From: Shewanella putrefaciens
GTDB lineage: Bacteria; Pseudomonadota; Gammaproteobacteria; Enterobacterales; Shewanellaceae
Assembly (NCBI RefSeq): GCF_016406305.1
Contig: NZ_CP066369.1
Location: 124,001 to 188,000, forward strand
Length of the DNA: 64,000 nucleotides
Reading direction: 5' to 3'
Shown: positions 38,075 through 46,597 of the stretch, one piece after another
How positions within the stretch are numbered: the first letter of the stretch is position 1
Layout: each line of letters begins with the position of its first letter
The notes under the pieces: generated by a model
What the model saw: the letters and a program-made list of their open reading frames with translations, nothing else
The model's database searches: none
Told to the model about the DNA's origin: nothing
Position numbers and translations under genes: made by a program

Positions 38075-38887
38075 ATGAAGCCAGAAGAGTTGATCGATGA
38101 GGTGATTGCGATTGCAACGGATGCAGGCCGTACCATCCGAGATATTTACCTAAAGGGCAACTTTGAGCGGGAAACTAAGTCGGATAATACCCCAGTGACC
38201 TCTGCGGATCTGGCTGCCAATAAAATCATTTGTGATCGATTGACCGCCCTTACGCCCGATATTCCTGTGTTATCCGAGGAAGCCGCCGATATTCCCTTGG
38301 CGGTGCGAGGGGAATGGAAGCGCTACTGGCTTGTCGATCCACTCGATGGCACGGGTGAGTTTATTGCTGGCAGCGGTGATTTCTCGGTGATTATTGCGCT
38401 GGTGGAGCATAACCGCCCAGTGATGGGCGTGGTCTATGTGCCAATGACGCAGGTGTGTTATTACGCAATCGCGGGATTAGGTGCCTATAAACGCACGGAT
38501 AAACAGGAAGTGCGTATTTGTAGTCGTCAAATTGAGCACCGTGAAAAGGTCTCACTAAGATTGGCTGTGAGTCGCCGTCAGGATCCACAATCGGTTTTAA
38601 CGCTCTTTAATCACCCTAAACATTGTGAGCTGGTGGTGATGGGCGGTGCGGCCTTGAAGAGTTGCCTCGTCGCCGAAGGGCGAGCCGATTGCTACGTGCG
38701 CGTCGGGCCAACGGGGGAATGGGATACGGGAGCGGCGCAAATTATTGTCGAGGAGGCGGGTGGCCAGTTAATGGATACTGAGTTGCAGCCCTTGACCTAC
38801 AACGAGCGAGACACCCTAGAAAATCCTAATTTTATTGTGGTGGGTGCCCCGAATTTAGAGTGGGATAAGATCTTAATTGGTGAATAA
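38075..38887 (+). CDS. cysQ: 3'(2'),5'-bisphosphate nucleotidase CysQ
   Basis: Hydrolyses 3'-phosphoadenosine 5'-phosphate (PAP) to AMP, removing the by-product of PAPS-dependent sulfation and sulfate reduction. Inositol-phosphatase-family motifs: SDNTPVTSADLAAN near 35, the LSEEAAD segment near 70, DPLDGTGEFI near 88 and GEWDTGAAQIIVEEAGG near 215. 270 residues. PAP is also the by-product of the two sulfotransferases upstream, though cysQ is a normal core gene here. Confidence 0.95.
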   Translation: MKPEELIDEVIAIATDAGRTIRDIYLKGNFERETKSDNTPVTSADLAANKIICDRLTALTPDIPVLSEEAADIPLAVRGEWKRYWLVDPLDGTGEFIAGSGDFSVIIALVEHNRPVMGVVYVPMTQVCYYAIAGLGAYKRTDKQEVRICSRQIEHREKVSLRLAVSRRQDPQSVLTLFNHPKHCELVVMGGAALKSCLVAEGRADCYVRVGPTGEWDTGAAQIIVEEAGGQLMDTELQPLTYNERDTLENPNFIVVGAPNLEWDKILIGE

Positions 38888-39338
38888 ATTTCGAATGCAG
38901 TCTATACGTCCGGTATTAAAGTCAGAGTTATTGGCGGTTTATCAGCTTGAGCAGGCCATTTTTGGCGAACATAGCTATCCCGATTTTTTCTTCCGCCAAG
39001 GATTTGATTGTTGGCCAGAGCAATTTTTAGTTGCTGTGGATAAAGATAACAGTGTGCAAGGTTATTTGCTCTGCGCCCAGAGTGGCGATCCTGAATGTAT
39101 GTGGATTTTATCCGTCGCAGTGAGTGAGCAGACCCGAGGCCAAGGAGTGGGTAAGCGTTTGATACAGCAATGTTTGGCCCAACTGCCAGGCCCTGTGCAG
39201 CGGGTGCAGCTAACGGTTGACCCAACGAATCCTGCCCACGGCCTATATCGACACTTAGGTTTTGTCGATTCCGCATTTGAAGCGGATTATTTTGGCGCGG
39301 GAGCCGATAGAGTCGTGATGGTCTATCGTAAGCCTTAA
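38880..39338 (+). CDS. GNAT-family N-acetyltransferase (RimI-like)
   Basis: About 150 residues with the acetyl-CoA motif QTRGQGVGKRLI near residue 85, the preceding strand WILSVAVSEQ, and NPAHGLYRHLGFVDSAFE at the C-terminal side, as in ribosomal-protein or protein N-terminal acetyltransferases. The start is uncertain: a GTG at 38880 overlaps the cysQ end by 8 bases, and an ATG at 38895 follows it. Same strand as cysQ and likely co-transcribed; substrate unknown. Confidence 0.85.
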   Translation: MNKFRMQSIRPVLKSELLAVYQLEQAIFGEHSYPDFFFRQGFDCWPEQFLVAVDKDNSVQGYLLCAQSGDPECMWILSVAVSEQTRGQGVGKRLIQQCLAQLPGPVQRVQLTVDPTNPAHGLYRHLGFVDSAFEADYFGAGADRVVMVYRKP

Positions 39339-39405
39339 TGCTCGCTCTTCTCTTTGAAGCAAAAGTGATCCCAATAAAAAGTCACCTTTGAATTAAAATC
39401 GTCGC

Positions 39406-39433
39406 CGGCGTGCTGACTGAACACGCCGTTTTT
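39406..39433 (+). terminator. Rho-independent terminator after the nudE-cysQ-GNAT genes
   Basis: Stem CGGCGTG (39406-39412) with CACGCCG (39422-39428), nine-base loop, then T5. It lies in the 306-base gene-free stretch before the TetR gene; the remainder of that stretch holds the palindromic operator candidate listed next and otherwise nothing I recognise. Confidence 0.85.
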
Positions 39434-39566
39434 ATGCCGTTTTGATCGTTTTATTCCGCAGCCCCATTCTGTTTCCTGAGTGAATCGGAATTTGGATGCC
39501 TGTCTTTATCTCGTCTTTATCCATCCTCTTCAATAAGATCCCACACTATTTATCCATTACTGTATG

Positions 39567-39584
39567 CAAAATAATCTTATTTTG
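39567..39584. promoter_or_regulatory. Perfect palindrome, candidate TetR operator
   Basis: CAAAATAATCTTATTTTG is a perfect inverted repeat (two 8-base arms, 2-base spacer) 60 bases upstream of the TetR-family gene. The position and symmetry fit an autoregulatory operator of that regulator. Binding is inferred, not shown. Confidence 0.6.
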
Positions 39585-39644
39585 AACATTGTTTTTTATT
39601 TGTGCCGCTGTTAGTCTCTTGCTATCTAACAGGGAGTGATATTG

Positions 39645-40256
39645 ATGGCGAGACGTAAAGAACATAGCCATGATGAAATTCGCGCTATGGCAATACAAGC
39701 TGCAACCGAGTTGCTGACAGAGCAGGGGGTTGTCGGGCTAAGTTTGCGTAAAGTGGCCAGCCAAATTGGCTATGTGCCCAGTACCTTAATTAACATCTTT
39801 GGCAGTTATAACTACTTGCTTTTGGCGGTTTCAGAGGCGACGCTGCATGCCTTACACGGGAGGCTAGCAGCGGTTAGTGTTGCCAGTGGTGTCGGTAAAA
39901 TCATTGCAATGGCATCGGAGTATAGTCTGTTTGCCCACGAGCAGCGCCAATGTTTCAAGCTAGTATTTGAGTTGCAATTGCTCGATTCTGAGCCGCTGCC
40001 AGAATCCCAAGGACAGTGGATTGCGAGATTGTTTTCGCTAATTGAACAGGAAGTGGCGCAGTTATTCCCCGAGATGGCAGCGGAGCGCCATTTGAGCATG
40101 AGCCGCGTGCTGTGGGGCGGGATCCATGGGCTGACAATGTTATCGCTGGATAATAAACTCTTCGCCCAAACGCTATCTCTACGGGATTTGCTCGAAAGCC
40201 ATGTGCAGGCTTATTTACAGGGAATGGGTTATCAGAGGGAGCTATCATGCTATTAA
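39645..40256 (+). CDS. TetR-family transcriptional regulator
   Basis: 203 residues. N-terminal HTH at about residues 25-55 (VVGLSLRKVASQIGYVPSTL with the recognition helix), followed by an all-helical ligand domain. The ATG at 39645 has GGGAG eight bases upstream; the in-frame GTG at 39636 overlaps that site. The stop overlaps the next gene by 10 bases, so it probably controls its own expression and that of the transporter-acyltransferase. Ligand unknown; a lipid is plausible given the partner. Confidence 0.88.
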   Translation: MARRKEHSHDEIRAMAIQAATELLTEQGVVGLSLRKVASQIGYVPSTLINIFGSYNYLLLAVSEATLHALHGRLAAVSVASGVGKIIAMASEYSLFAHEQRQCFKLVFELQLLDSEPLPESQGQWIARLFSLIEQEVAQLFPEMAAERHLSMSRVLWGGIHGLTMLSLDNKLFAQTLSLRDLLESHVQAYLQGMGYQRELSCY

Positions 40257-42109
40257 CAAAACGCTTTTTGCCTTATTTTGCGACTCAGTGTCTTGGCGCG
40301 CTGAATGACAATATCTATAAGAATGTGTTGTTGCTGCTAGTGACCTTTAGCCAAGTCAAAGACTTACCTATCAGTGTCGATATGTTTGTCAATCTAGCCG
40401 CTGGGGTTTTTATTCTGCCGTTTTTCCTGTTTTCGGCCCATGCGGGTGTAGTCGCCGATAATATGGACAAGGCAAAACTTATCCGCCGTTTAAAACTGCT
40501 TGAAGTCATTATCATGTTTAGTGCCGCCCTCGCTATTGTTAGCGAAAATTATATGATGATGTTATTACTGCTGTTTTTAACAGGGAGCCAATCTGCCTAC
40601 TTTGGCCCTGTTAAGTATTCCCTGCTGCCCCAAGCCTTGAAAGAAGATGAGTTAGTGACAGGCAATGCTTGGGTTGAAATGGGCACTTTTCTCTCGATTT
40701 TAGTGGGTACACTGAGTGCAGGCATTCTGGTTTCGGGGACCAATGCAACCCTATGGTCGGCCATTACCGTTGCCGTACTGGCATTAGCTGGGTATTTATC
40801 TAGCCGAGCCATACCCGCATTACCGCCGCAGGGAGTCATAGAGAAAATACGCTTTAGGCCCTTATCGGGGACTTGGCGCAGCATCAAAAAAGCCCGTCAG
40901 ACCCCTTCAATTTGGATGGCGATTCTGGCGATCAGTTGGTTTTGGTTTTTAGGTGCAACCTATCTAACGCAGTTCCCCAACTTTGCCAAGCTGCACTTGC
41001 ACTCAGGTGCAACTGTGGTGTCCTTACTGCTGGGGTTGTTTTCTATCGGCATTGCTGTGGGCTCCTTTGTTTGTGAGCGCTTCTCCTTTGGCCATGTGGA
41101 ATTAGGTCTATTGCCCTTTGGGGTGCTGGGATTAACGCTCTTTGGGGTGGACTTACTTTGGGCTATTCCACCGGCGCCCACCGATACCAGTTTGGTTTAC
41201 GGGGTAACAAGTTTTATTGCCGAGTCGCAGCATTATCGGGTGATGCTGGACTTTTTTATGATAGGTGTCAGCGGTGGTCTATTTATCGTGCCCTTGTATG
41301 CCTTCATTCAATCCCGTGCGACCAAGGGCGAATGCGCCCAGGCCATTGCCGCGAATAACATTATGAATTCCCTATTTATGGTGGCTTCGGCGCTATTGTC
41401 TATGTTGCTGCTTGGGATGATGGGTTGGAGTATTCCACAGCTATTTTTACTGCTAGCAGTGATGAATTTTGTGGTCGCCCTGTATGTGTATTCGCAAGTG
41501 CCAGAATTTACCCAGCGATTTATCAGTTACTTACTTAGCCATGTGATGTATCGCGTGACTGTCACAGGCCGCGAGAAAATTCCGAAGGAAGGTGCTGGTA
41601 TCATTATCTGTAACCATGTGAGTTATGTGGATGCATTGATTATTATGGGGGCATCGACTCGGCCTATTCGTTTTGTGATGGATAAATCTATCAGCGAGAT
41701 CCCTCTGCTGAAATATCTATTCCGCCACGCTGGGGTGATCCCTATCTGCTCCCCTAGACAGAGTGAAACCACCTATAACCAAGCGTTTGAGACCATCCAC
41801 GAAGCGCTGATAAATGATGAATTAGTGTGTATTTTTCCTGAAGGGCGTTTAACCCCCGACGGTGAATTAGGTGAATTCCGTCCCGGAATCGATAAAATCC
41901 TCGCCAGAGATCCCGTCCCAGTGATCCCTATGGCACTGCATGGATTGTGGGGCTCTTACTTTAGTCACAAGGATGGACATGCACTAACCACTATGCCAAA
42001 GCGTTTTTGGTCAAAGGTGAGTGTGTGTTTAACAGATGCTATTGATGGCAAAGACGTGAATAAAGACAGCTTAAGAGCCCAAGTGGCGGGCTTACTCGAT
42101 AGGGCGTAA
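40247..42109 (+). CDS. Fused LplT-like MFS transporter and PlsC-type acyltransferase
   Basis: 620 residues. Residues 1 to about 400 are an MFS transporter of the lysophospholipid-flippase type (begins FLPYFATQCLGALNDNIYKN). Residues about 425-615 are a glycerophospholipid acyltransferase: NHVSYVDALI (H-x4-D) near 458 and FPEGRLTPDGELGEFRPG near 535. In E. coli the same two activities are separate (LplT and Aas) and recycle lysophosphatidylethanolamine; Aas also has an acyl-ACP synthetase domain, which is absent here. Acts in the inner membrane. Overlaps the TetR gene by 10 bases. Confidence 0.92.
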   Translation: MLLTKRFLPYFATQCLGALNDNIYKNVLLLLVTFSQVKDLPISVDMFVNLAAGVFILPFFLFSAHAGVVADNMDKAKLIRRLKLLEVIIMFSAALAIVSENYMMMLLLLFLTGSQSAYFGPVKYSLLPQALKEDELVTGNAWVEMGTFLSILVGTLSAGILVSGTNATLWSAITVAVLALAGYLSSRAIPALPPQGVIEKIRFRPLSGTWRSIKKARQTPSIWMAILAISWFWFLGATYLTQFPNFAKLHLHSGATVVSLLLGLFSIGIAVGSFVCERFSFGHVELGLLPFGVLGLTLFGVDLLWAIPPAPTDTSLVYGVTSFIAESQHYRVMLDFFMIGVSGGLFIVPLYAFIQSRATKGECAQAIAANNIMNSLFMVASALLSMLLLGMMGWSIPQLFLLLAVMNFVVALYVYSQVPEFTQRFISYLLSHVMYRVTVTGREKIPKEGAGIIICNHVSYVDALIIMGASTRPIRFVMDKSISEIPLLKYLFRHAGVIPICSPRQSETTYNQAFETIHEALINDELVCIFPEGRLTPDGELGEFRPGIDKILARDPVPVIPMALHGLWGSYFSHKDGHALTTMPKRFWSKVSVCLTDAIDGKDVNKDSLRAQVAGLLDRA

Positions 42110-42130
42110 GTGATTAATGCTGTAGAGAAT

Positions 42131-42163
42131 GATAACCGCAATAAAGTTTGCGGTTATCTTTTT
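42131..42163. terminator. Rho-independent terminator after the transporter-acyltransferase gene
   Basis: Stem of 11 bp (GATAACCGCAA at 42131-42141 with 42148-42158), six-base loop, then T5. It sits 21 bases after the stop codon and between converging genes; the left flank has only a few A residues, so it acts mainly on the plus strand. Confidence 0.85.
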
Positions 42164-42175
42164 ATGCTGACTTTT

Positions 42176-43285
42176 TTATTGGGACAACCGATAGTTATCC
42201 AACCATTCATGCATGGCCTGATGTGTGCCCCTAAAGAGGATCCGTTCGGATTTCTTTTGTAACTGGTATTCGTACATTGGGTCGTAATATTTGTGCAGCA
42301 ACACTGCTATCCATGCTAAATGCAGTGAAGTGTCATTTTGGTGGAGTTGCTGGGTTAATGCCCGCTGCATCATCTCCTGTAGTTCTTGATGCTGTTTACC
42401 CCCTAAGCGCTTACGAATACTCACTAAACTCTGTAACAGATACTGGCTAAAGGCGGCGAATCCCGCTTCGGCGCCTAAGCGATCACAGAATCCACTATGC
42501 ATTTTATGCACATATTCATTGAGTAACCGTTGCAGTCTGATGTCGTCCGCCTCCTCTAATACCAGAACGTCGGCGGTTTGCATGGCGGTGTAAAAGGTCT
42601 GTGGCAACGCTGAACGGCCGATCAGGAAGCTCTCATCTTCGAGTAACAAACATGCGGCATCACTGGCCTGATGGTGTAGCAATGCGATTGCGAGTTGGTT
42701 TTCAAAGTTGATTTGTGTCGGCTGTGGATCAATATTTTTGCCAAAACTGGATCCCCTATGGTTGGCGATACCTTCAAGGTCCACGGCTTCTTTACGTTCA
42801 AGTAGAAAATCGGTTTTACCGCAACCAGTCATTCCACTCAAGCTCAGCAGAGGTTGCAGGCTGGGGGCCGTTTCAATTACACCAATTAAATACTGGCGCA
42901 TGGCTTTATAACCGCCCTGAATGTAAGGCACCTCTAGGCCTGCGTCCTTTAACCATTGCTGAGTAAGCTGTGAGCGTAGCCCCCCACGGAAACAATAAAG
43001 ATAGGCATTAGGGTTGGCGTTGAAATAATGTAACCAAGCCTCGATTCTTTGCTGCTTGATGGGGCCATTCACTAGGGAATGACCTAATTCAATCGCTGCT
43101 TGCTGACCAAATTGTTTATAGCAAGTGCCGACTTTTTCCCTTTCACTGTCGAGCATTAAGGGTCGGTTAGTCGAGTTTGGAAAGGCGCCACGACTGAATT
43201 CAATAGGCGCCCTAACATCCATCAGTGGCTGCTGGTTTAGGAATATTTCACGGTACTGTGACGTGGGCACTATCAAAGATTGCAT
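42176..43285 (-). CDS. selU: tRNA 2-selenouridine synthase
   Basis: Also called MnmH or YbbB. Converts 2-thiouridine at the wobble position of Lys, Glu and Gln tRNAs to 2-selenouridine through a geranylated intermediate, using selenophosphate. 369 residues: N-terminal rhodanese domain with the active-site loop [10 protein letters not shown] near residue 97, then a P-loop [10 protein letters not shown] near 155. The ATG overlaps the selD stop by one base (TAATG), so the enzyme is coupled to its selenium-donor supplier. Confidence 0.95.
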   Translation of the reverse strand: MQSLIVPTSQYREIFLNQQPLMDVRAPIEFSRGAFPNSTNRPLMLDSEREKVGTCYKQFGQQAAIELGHSLVNGPIKQQRIEAWLHYFNANPNAYLYCFRGGLRSQLTQQWLKDAGLEVPYIQGGYKAMRQYLIGVIETAPSLQPLLSLSGMTGCGKTDFLLERKEAVDLEGIANHRGSSFGKNIDPQPTQINFENQLAIALLHHQASDAACLLLEDESFLIGRSALPQTFYTAMQTADVLVLEEADDIRLQRLLNEYVHKMHSGFCDRLGAEAGFAAFSQYLLQSLVSIRKRLGGKQHQELQEMMQRALTQQLHQNDTSLHLAWIAVLLHKYYDPMYEYQLQKKSERILFRGTHQAMHEWLDNYRLSQ

Positions 43286-44343
43286 TAACACAAAACCACG
43301 CCAGCATTGGATGTGGGTTCCTCAAGGCTACCGATACAGATAGGCGGAATGTGATTCGCTTCTAGTAGGGCCACAAGTTCGGCCTCGGCTTCCTTCGACA
43401 CGGCGACCAATAGCCCACCACTGGTTTGTGGGTCGCACAATATGGCTTTTTGGTGATCGGTTAGTGTGGGTAAGTGCTCGCCGTAGCTGTCAAAATTGCG
43501 CTGTGTGCCACCAGGAATACAACCTAAGGCTAAGTAATCTAAAGCGCGTGGTAATAGCGGAACCGCATCGAATCTGAGTTTAGCCGCAAGCTTAGCGCCT
43601 TGGCACATTTCGAGTAAGTGTCCCGCAAGGCCAAAACCTGTGACATCGGTGAGGGCGTTAACACCATGAATTTTTGAGATAGCGGCACCGATAGTATTAA
43701 GTTGGCACATAGCATTGACTGCGATCAGGCTATCTTCATCTTGGAGTTTTTTTTGTTTTTGTGCCGTGGTTAAAATGCCAATGCCTATCGGCTTAGTTAG
43801 ATACAGACGATCACCCGCCTTGGCGGTATCGTTCTGTTTTAAATCACTTAAGGCTATTTGCCCCGTCACAGCTAAACCAAAAATAGGCTCGGGTGCATCA
43901 ATACTATGGCCTCCCGCTAGCATGATCCCCGCCTCCATACAGGCTTGGCGACCACCATCGACGACTTGCTGGGCAATTTCTGCCGGGAGTTTATTAATCG
44001 GCCAACCTAGAATCGCAATGGCCATCATAGGGGTGCCGCCCATAGCATAGATATCGCTGATGGCATTAGTTGCGGCTATCCTGCCAAAGGTGAAGGGATC
44101 ATCCACTATGGGCATAAAGAAATCTGTCGTGCTAATGATGCCAATGTCGTCATTGAGCTTGTAAACGGCGGCATCGTCACGGCTTTGATTGCCAACCAAT
44201 AGGTTGGGATCGGTAAAAACGGGAAGCTGTGAGGCAAGAATAGTCGTCAACACTTTTGGAGATATTTTGCAGCCGCAACCAGCGCCATGGCTATATTCTG
44301 TGAGTTTAATGTTTTCTAAGAGTGTTAGCGAAGGAGCAGACAT
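43285..44343 (-). CDS. selD: Selenophosphate synthetase
   Basis: Makes selenophosphate from selenide and ATP. 352 residues. The N-terminal active-site loop is [13 protein letters not shown] near residues 20-32, with Cys (not selenocysteine) at the catalytic position and Lys three residues after it. Other motifs: DDAAVYKL near 57, [13 protein letters not shown] near 70 and [10 protein letters not shown] near 145. Product feeds selU directly downstream. Confidence 0.96.
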   Translation of the reverse strand: MSAPSLTLLENIKLTEYSHGAGCGCKISPKVLTTILASQLPVFTDPNLLVGNQSRDDAAVYKLNDDIGIISTTDFFMPIVDDPFTFGRIAATNAISDIYAMGGTPMMAIAILGWPINKLPAEIAQQVVDGGRQACMEAGIMLAGGHSIDAPEPIFGLAVTGQIALSDLKQNDTAKAGDRLYLTKPIGIGILTTAQKQKKLQDEDSLIAVNAMCQLNTIGAAISKIHGVNALTDVTGFGLAGHLLEMCQGAKLAAKLRFDAVPLLPRALDYLALGCIPGGTQRNFDSYGEHLPTLTDHQKAILCDPQTSGGLLVAVSKEAEAELVALLEANHIPPICIGSLEEPTSNAGVVLC

Positions 44344-44390
44344 GAGCTCAACATCCTGTAAAAATTGATTGAGGCATCATCATAATCAGA

Positions 44391-44416
44391 TACGGCCACC
44401 ATGCAAGGTGGCCGTA
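44391..44416. terminator. Hairpin between the desaturase gene and selD
   Basis: TACGGCCACC (44391-44400) pairs perfectly with GGTGGCCGTA (44407-44416), loop of six. Very stable, but neither side carries a clear T run. It lies 24 bases after the desaturase stop on the minus strand, so it is a terminator-like or mRNA-stabilising element before selD. Confidence 0.55.
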
Positions 44417-44439
44417 AGACTTTCGCGCAGAATTGTGGT

Positions 44440-45546
44440 TTAGCTATAACTTGCCGTTAAGCTCTTCCAGTTCTTCTGTTGGATTAAAAAGCGGGATTTG
44501 AGTTCTTCAACCTGCAGAAGTAATTGTTGATCGACAAGCTGCTTGCGCTTTGCTTCTAATAGGGTCTTTTTCGCTTGATAATAGTCAAGCAAATGCTCCT
44601 TCAGCAGCTCGTACTCAATTTGTATTTTTTCAATGATTTCATCGGCATTAGGTAAGTGAACTACTTTGTTTTTGGTACGAAGTAATTGCATCTGTAGGCG
44701 TGCACTTTCAATGCGTTCCTGTGGGCTAGTGCGCAAATCTTTAGCTAGCCCCATCCACGACAGCGCCTTGATCAACCATTTGGTTGGATCGTAGTGCCAC
44801 CATTTAATGCCATTACGATAGTCATTTTCGAAAATATGATGGAAATTATGATAACCCTCACCGTAGGTCAACATGGCGAGGAAACCATTATCCCGTGCAG
44901 TATTTTTATCCGTGTAGGGTTGGCTACCCCAAACATGGGCGAGTGAATTAATAAAGAAAGTACAGTGGTGCACTACCACTAAGCGCAATAGGCCAGCCAT
45001 CAACAGCATTGAAACTATGTCCCCATTGAGCCAACCCAAAAATGCGGGTAAACCAATGTTCATCAATAGTACAAGTGCCAAATAATGCTTGTGCTGCCAC
45101 ATGACGATACGGTCATTCTGTAAATCGCGCACGTTTTGATAATCGTGGTAACGCTGCGCCTGGTATTCACGCAACATCCAACCAATATGGCTGTACCAAA
45201 AACCCATCTTAGCCGAGTAGGGATCCTTGTCGTTATCGTCGACATGCTTATGGTGAACTCGGTGATCAGATGCCCAATGTAATGCACTATTTTGTAATGC
45301 TAAAGCGCCACCAAGGGCATAAAGAAAGCGGATTGCGGGGTGGGCTTTATAGGCCTTATGTGACCAAAGTCTGTGGTAACCCGCCGTGATGGATAAACCA
45401 CTGGCAAAGGCTAACACAATAAAGGCAATCCATTCGCTGGCACCATAACCGTGCACGATACCGCGCCAAGGGACAAGTATGACCGCGCTAAGGAAGGTCA
45501 CAGTAAACAAACTGACATTAAGCCAGATGATAGGGGGTTTTTTCAT
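44440..45546 (-). CDS. Membrane acyl-CoA/acyl-lipid fatty acid desaturase (delta-9 type)
   Basis: Integral membrane di-iron enzyme that introduces a double bond into a fatty acyl chain. 368 residues with the three histidine boxes: HRLWSH near residue 58, HRVHHKHVD near 95 and HNFHH near 237, and hydrophobic segments between them. The C-terminal ~80 residues are a charged helical extension not needed for the core fold. Divergent from fabR, with a FabR-like operator in the shared intergenic region, which fits control of membrane unsaturation. Confidence 0.93.
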   Translation of the reverse strand: MKKPPIIWLNVSLFTVTFLSAVILVPWRGIVHGYGASEWIAFIVLAFASGLSITAGYHRLWSHKAYKAHPAIRFLYALGGALALQNSALHWASDHRVHHKHVDDNDKDPYSAKMGFWYSHIGWMLREYQAQRYHDYQNVRDLQNDRIVMWQHKHYLALVLLMNIGLPAFLGWLNGDIVSMLLMAGLLRLVVVHHCTFFINSLAHVWGSQPYTDKNTARDNGFLAMLTYGEGYHNFHHIFENDYRNGIKWWHYDPTKWLIKALSWMGLAKDLRTSPQERIESARLQMQLLRTKNKVVHLPNADEIIEKIQIEYELLKEHLLDYYQAKKTLLEAKRKQLVDQQLLLQVEELKSRFLIQQKNWKSLTASYS

Positions 45547-45571
45547 TATAAGTTTCCAATATCCGCATTTG

Positions 45572-45589
45572 AGCGTACAACTGTAAGCT
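45572..45589. promoter_or_regulatory. FabR-like operator between the desaturase gene and fabR
   Basis: AGCGTACAACTGTAAGCT is a near-perfect palindrome matching the known FabR operator pattern (AGCGTACA-NN-TGTANGCT) from memory of E. coli fabA/fabB sites. It lies 26 bases upstream of the desaturase ATG and is in the only region shared with fabR. Confidence 0.8.
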
Positions 45590-45690
45590 AATTTAGCCTA
45601 GCAATATTGTTTGGTCAAGGTCGATGGGGCTGTGTTTAATGCTTAAAAGCGGTATTATCGCGCTATTACATTCAGTTAGCGGATTTGAGA

Positions 45691-46305
45691 ATGGGTATTC
45701 GTGCACAGCAAAAAGAGAAAACTCGTAGGGCATTGGTTGATGCTGCTTTTAATCAGTTGAGTGCTGAGCGCAGTTTCTCGAGTCTGAGTTTGCGGGAAGT
45801 GGCAAGGGAAGCCAATATTGCACCAACATCCTTCTATCGTCATTTTAAGGATATGAACGAACTCGGTCTGACTATGGTGGACGAGGGCGGGCTCACCCTA
45901 AGACAAATGATGCGCAAGGGCCGTCAGCGAGCCGAAGCAGGTGGGAGTGTTATCCGTATTTCCGTCGATACTTTTATGGAAGTACTTGATTCTAATCCCA
46001 ATGTGTTTCGAATTTTGTTGCACGAGCGTTCTGGCACTTCGGCGGCTTTCCGTGCGGCTGTGGCCCGTGAGATTGAGCATTTTATCTCTGAGCTGGCCCA
46101 TTACACTGAGGCCACCGCAGGGCGTACACCTATGTTGGCGAGGGCGCAGGCCGAGGCATTAGTGACCTTAGTATTCAATGCTGGCGCATCGGCACTGGAT
46201 ATGAAGCGTGCCGATAGAAAAGTGCTTGCCGATCAACTGGTCATGCAATTGCGTATGGTCGCTAAGGGCGCAGAAGCATTGCAACATAAGGTTGAACATC
46301 GTTAG
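45691..46305 (+). CDS. fabR: TetR-family repressor of unsaturated fatty acid synthesis, FabR
   Basis: 204 residues. The HTH region ([20 protein letters not shown] then FYRHF) at about 28-52 is FabR-typical, as are [18 protein letters not shown] and [14 protein letters not shown]. FabR senses the ratio of unsaturated to saturated acyl thioesters and represses unsaturation genes. The ATG at 45691 is preferred over an in-frame TTG two codons before it. Divergent from the desaturase gene. Confidence 0.93.
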   Translation: MGIRAQQKEKTRRALVDAAFNQLSAERSFSSLSLREVAREANIAPTSFYRHFKDMNELGLTMVDEGGLTLRQMMRKGRQRAEAGGSVIRISVDTFMEVLDSNPNVFRILLHERSGTSAAFRAAVAREIEHFISELAHYTEATAGRTPMLARAQAEALVTLVFNAGASALDMKRADRKVLADQLVMQLRMVAKGAEALQHKVEHR

Positions 46306-46324
46306 TTTCGATTTGATTTAGCTG

Positions 46325-46360
46325 AAAAAACATAAGGAGCCATAGGCTCCTTATGTTTTT
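46325..46360. terminator. Bidirectional terminator between fabR and the trmA remnant
   Basis: Stem of about 12 bp (ACATAAGGAGCC at 46330-46341 with 46345-46356, three-base loop), A6 on the left and T5 on the right. It originally separated converging fabR and trmA, and now marks the core side of the island junction. Confidence 0.9.
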
Positions 46361-46385
46361 ATGTGTACAGCTGAGAAAGCTATCT

Positions 46386-46430
46386 CTAACGACGCTCTAG
46401 CAGCACACCTGTTTCCATGTGATCTGTGTA
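46386..46430 (-). pseudogene. trmA: 3' end of trmA, left attachment site of a genomic island
   Basis: On the minus strand this segment reads YTDHMETGVLLERR-stop, matching the C-terminus of tRNA (uracil-5-)-methyltransferase TrmA (E. coli ends YTHHMECGVLLTAK). Similarity stops abruptly at the next two codons, where Phe-Pro is expected but Ile-Leu is found. In E. coli trmA also lies near fabR. The segment is therefore the fragment of trmA left on the fabR side when an element integrated into the 3' end of the gene; an intact trmA should lie on the far side of the island, beyond the window. The integrase gene starts about 170 bases away. Confidence 0.8.
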
Positions 46431-46597
46431 AAGGATTTCTAATCTACTGGTGTCCACACAAGTCCAACGTCGTCATTTATCAAATTGATTTTATATGATT
46501 TTATTTTTATTGTTGTCCATAGTTATCTCTGGGGATACAATGAAAACTCACCCGTCGCCGTACCCCAAGCCGTACCCAGAATTGTTGAGGTTTACTC

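Noticed and set aside
43285..44343. Selenocysteine in SelD
   Set aside because: The active-site position is a Cys codon (GAGCGCK) and no in-frame TGA occurs, so no selenocysteine insertion is needed.
46306..46597. A tRNA gene as the attachment site of the island
   Set aside because: No cloverleaf or tRNA 3' end is visible; the segment instead encodes the C-terminus of TrmA on the minus strand.
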